DNA of 43,749 nucleotides from REEP01 sp964517265 (GTDB lineage: Bacteria > Pseudomonadota > Alphaproteobacteria > Rhodospirillales > Defluviicoccaceae), in the NCBI GenBank assembly GCA_964517265.1, contig CAZFBS010000024.1, positions 1 through 43,749 on the forward strand, given 5' to 3'. This document shows positions 41,270-43,749 of the stretch, in pieces. The notes beneath the pieces were generated by a model. The model did no database searches, had not been told where the DNA came from, and saw nothing but the letters and a program-made list of their open reading frames with translations. A program made the position numbers and the translations under genes. Within the stretch, counting starts at the first letter, position 1, and each line of letters starts with the position of its first letter.

Positions 41270-43749
41270 CGGATCACGCTACCGGTGTCGAGCCAGTAGC
41301 TGGTCTCGCCGATCCCCACCGTATTGAGCGTGTTCAGCTTCAGGCTCAAATCACGGGCGTTGAACGAGCCGCCCTGGCTGGACGTCACTTGCGCGATATG
41401 AAATCGCTCAGCCCGCGGGCGGCGGTCCTTCTTCAGCTGCACCTGGAGCACCACAGGCTCCCTGCGGTCGGCCTTGGCCAAGGCATCCTTGGCCCGCTTT
41501 TCTAGGTCAAGGATATACAAGGGGCTGGCCGGCCATCGCTCGCTGTCGATCTGGCGAAAGCCGAGAACCATTCGGGCGCGGACCTCGAACGGTGTGTCGG
41601 GCAGCTCGTAATCCGGATCATCAAGCGAAACCTCTCGATAATAAACGTCTTCCTGCTTGATGACCATGTTCTGATCCATCAGCCCAATGAAACGCACTGT
41701 CGAATACGCCGTCAAAGTATTTGCTAGAAAGTTGAAATTGGGAATCCGGCGCTCACCGCCGACCTTGCACACCATCGCCCCCACCGCCGCGGTGGTCTTC
41801 GGATCATCGATCCGTCCGTCCTTGTGGAAGGGATACCAGGTTCCTGCGCGGTAGCCGTTGAGCGCAATGATGCGGTCGGGCGGCAGCGCCAGCAGCGCCC
41901 GGAACAGCGCCTGGATGCCCGGCAACCGCGACGGGCGCCCGCTGAGGAGGAGAACGTCGCAGTGGTAGAGATAGACGATCTCGCACAGCGCCTGGATCGT
42001 CTTGCAGATCTCCACCTGATCTTCCAGAAAGAAGCGGTGCAGCCTGTTCAGATCAACCGTCACCGGCACAGCCAGCAGCGCGAAGTCCTCCTTTCCCGGC
42101 AATGCCTGGCGAACACCGGTGGCGAAGTAACGCTGAACCGCATCCGACGGCGGCTCGCCGCCGCCCAGCATCTCGCCGATCGTGCGGGTGTGGACCTCGG
42201 CCTGCGCGACGGGATTGTAGTGCTCGTATTCCTTCAAGATGGTGAGACCGAGAGGACAGAGAACTTGCAAGGCGAGCTGCTGACGCAAGGCACTGTCCTG
42301 GACCGGGATCGGCTCGGAGCCGATCAGCTTGGAGAGCAGCGGGGCGGGATCATTGACGCCATGGTCGCGCAGCGCATCCTCGATGGCGGGAACGACGACT
42401 TTCTGCACCACCTCCAGCAGCAGATCGTCGCCCGCCACCTTGAAGCCATCGCGGAACCGCTGCTCGGGCCGGATGTAGACGTTGGCGCCCTGCCCCTCAT
42501 CGAGGCAGTAATCGGTAACCACGAGATCGCTGGTGCCGCCGCCGATGTCGATAGAGGCGATCGTCACCCGCCTGCCGTCGGGCTCGAGCCGCGGCCGGCG
42601 TAGCGCCAGGAAAAAATCTTCCGGTCGTCCGCCGAAATGCTCCTGGCACTCGCTGAACAGGTACACCACCTGCGCGCAGGTCGCCTCATCCCAGTCGGTA
42701 TGGACGCTGGGATAGGGAGGCCAAGCGGTGGAAACCTCCCTTCCGTCCTCGAGCACGGTCTGCTCGATGTCATCGTCCTCCGGTTGCCAGCCGAGCGCCT
42801 TCCACACCAGCGCCATCGCCTGCTCGGTGCGGTCGGCGAAGATGTCCCGCTCCGGTTTCGGCATCGAGGGCGGCACGGTGAGAATGATCGAGCGCAAATG
42901 GCGCGGTTTTTCCGGGTCGCCCTGCTTCAGACGTTGCGCCGGACTGTTAATCTGCACCAGCGCCTGGGTCAGCACTTCCGCCAGCATGAAGGTCATCATC
43001 GCGCTGCGCGAGTAGTGCGGCATGAAGACCGGCATGCGCTCGTCTTCCGTCAGCGTATAGAGCGCGTTGCCCTCGTCGTTGATCAGGTTGGAAAAGGGGG
43101 CGCCGGTGGCATGCGGTTCGATGTCGTCGCGCATGAACGAGACGTTGAAGCGCCAGCCGGCCTGGTAGCGATCCTCGTCCCACAGGTATCGCTTCGGGCT
43201 TGAAAGACCGGTGGAGCCTTCGGTCCCGCGGCGGCGGTTGGCGAGCCTCGCCGCTTCCGGCCCCACCCGGGCGATGGTCGGCCAGATAAAGGCATCGTTG
43301 CGACCACTCTGGCACGCCAGGTGCTCCTTGCCGAGAACCACCTGGGCGAACTCAATGCGGCTCTCGAACGGCTCGGCGTAGACCCGGTGCGGGAGCGAGA
43401 GATCCCTCAGCGACAGCTCGTAGCGGTTCTTCAGCCCGTGGCCCTGTTGCGGGTGCTCCTCGATCAGGATGCCACAGGTGCGCGAATTGCCGACGTCGAG
43501 CACCAGGTCGACCGGGATCGGGGCCAGCACATCTTCGCGCGCATTCGAACGGATGACAATCTCCGGCAGTTGCGCCTTCTCGGCGATGAGGGCAAGCCAG
43601 TTGAGATAGTGCGCGTGGTGGCTGTACTTCCGGATCTCCTCGTCGACATCCTCCTCCGGCAAGCCGAGCCGCAGCGGTGCCTGATCGACGAACACCTCGC
43701 GGACCCACTCCGCGATCCATGGAACCTCGAGAAACCACCCCATCTCGTG
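41266..43749 (-). CDS. srfB: SrfB-family actin/Hsp70-like ATPase, 5' end outside the window
   Basis: About 827 codons of an SrfB-family gene are present. The frame is open through the window edge at 43749, and the first Met in view (43743) is probably internal because family members are usually near 1000 residues. Actin/Hsp70-fold motifs are clear: phosphate-1 LVLDVGNSRTCGILIE (near 43490), phosphate-2 IASIDIGGGTSDLVVTDY (near 42550) and an adenosine-type LLLSGRPSRLPGIQALF (near 41930). It is therefore a predicted cytosolic ATPase that may assemble or act as a chaperone. It is the first visible gene of the cluster and overlaps srfC by 4 nt. Confidence 0.87.
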   Translation of the reverse strand, partial: HEMGWFLEVPWIAEWVREVFVDQAPLRLGLPEEDVDEEIRKYSHHAHYLNWLALIAEKAQLPEIVIRSNAREDVLAPIPVDLVLDVGNSRTCGILIEEHPQQGHGLKNRYELSLRDLSLPHRVYAEPFESRIEFAQVVLGKEHLACQSGRNDAFIWPTIARVGPEAARLANRRRGTEGSTGLSSPKRYLWDEDRYQAGWRFNVSFMRDDIEPHATGAPFSNLINDEGNALYTLTEDERMPVFMPHYSRSAMMTFMLAEVLTQALVQINSPAQRLKQGDPEKPRHLRSIILTVPPSMPKPERDIFADRTEQAMALVWKALGWQPEDDDIEQTVLEDGREVSTAWPPYPSVHTDWDEATCAQVVYLFSECQEHFGGRPEDFFLALRRPRLEPDGRRVTIASIDIGGGTSDLVVTDYCLDEGQGANVYIRPEQRFRDGFKVAGDDLLLEVVQKVVVPAIEDALRDHGVNDPAPLLSKLIGSEPIPVQDSALRQQLALQVLCPLGLTILKEYEHYNPVAQAEVHTRTIGEMLGGGEPPSDAVQRYFATGVRQALPGKEDFALLAVPVTVDLNRLHRFFLEDQVEICKTIQALCEIVYLYHCDVLLLSGRPSRLPGIQALFRALLALPPDRIIALNGYRAGTWYPFHKDGRIDDPKTTAAVGAMVCKVGGERRIPNFNFLANTLTAYSTVRFIGLMDQNMVIKQEDVYYREVSLDDPDYELPDTPFEVRARMVLGFRQIDSERWPASPLYILDLEKRAKDALAKADRREPVVLQVQLKKDRRPRAERFHIAQVTSSQGGSFNARDLSLKLNTLNTVGIGETSYWLDTGSVIR

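Noticed and set aside
1..43749. CRISPR arrays, insertion sequences, prophage genes, tRNA or rRNA genes
   Set aside because: I looked for spaced repeats, transposase or integrase motifs and cloverleaf or rRNA signatures in the spacers and found none I could support.

Overview
The window is high-GC bacterial DNA from an alphaproteobacterium, most likely of the Rhodospirillales type. This is inferred from protein flavour, many GTG/TTG starts, HslVU with an alphaproteobacterial heat-shock-like promoter, a MinCDE system and a DmdC-type acyl-CoA dehydrogenase; there is no rRNA or tRNA to confirm it. A run of 100 N flanked by identical 55-bp sequences (29920-30129) marks it as a draft or metagenome assembly.

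Layout. 2-7680 carries housekeeping genes: hslV-hslU (minus), a cytosolic BtuF/TroA-like binding protein, a CBS-pair protein, a PfkB sugar kinase, an MFS transporter and pepA-holC (minus). 8250-10968 is a complete AmmeMemoRadiSam set (radical SAM enzyme divergent from Memo-like and AMMECR1 genes). 11119-16879 has cysQ-tsaC/sua5, a D-2-hydroxyacid dehydrogenase, an acyl-CoA dehydrogenase and a small RlpA-like protein whose Shine-Dalgarno lies inside a long stem. 16915-18110 is an exported msrB-msrA operon. 18340-21414 has a rhomboid protease, a 1-Cys peroxiredoxin and prfB with its programmed +1 frameshift. 21445-23092 is a hydrolase/BKACE pair, and 23556-25549 is minCDE. 25799-28220 is a PepSY-response regulator-histidine kinase operon. 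Two envelope genes follow, the first of which has a promoter closely resembling that of the two-component operon. Next is a YedK/HMCES-type SRAP gene split by the false gap.

The most unusual part is 30447-43749, on the minus strand. At least nine tightly packed genes run srfB (cut by the window end), srfC, a membrane/Sel1 protein, a periplasmic SH3-like + VWA protein, an ABC ATPase, an FtsX-type permease, an exported FGE-sulfatase-like protein with a coiled-coil tail, a glycine-zipper lipoprotein and a coiled-coil lipoprotein. Several pairs overlap by 1-4 nt. I infer a trans-envelope NTP-driven machine: a cytosolic actin/Hsp70-like ATPase (SrfB) and GTPase-like protein (SrfC) linked through membrane and periplasmic adaptors and an ABC unit to outer-membrane lipoproteins. 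Its function is unknown to me and it is the best candidate for an undescribed system here.
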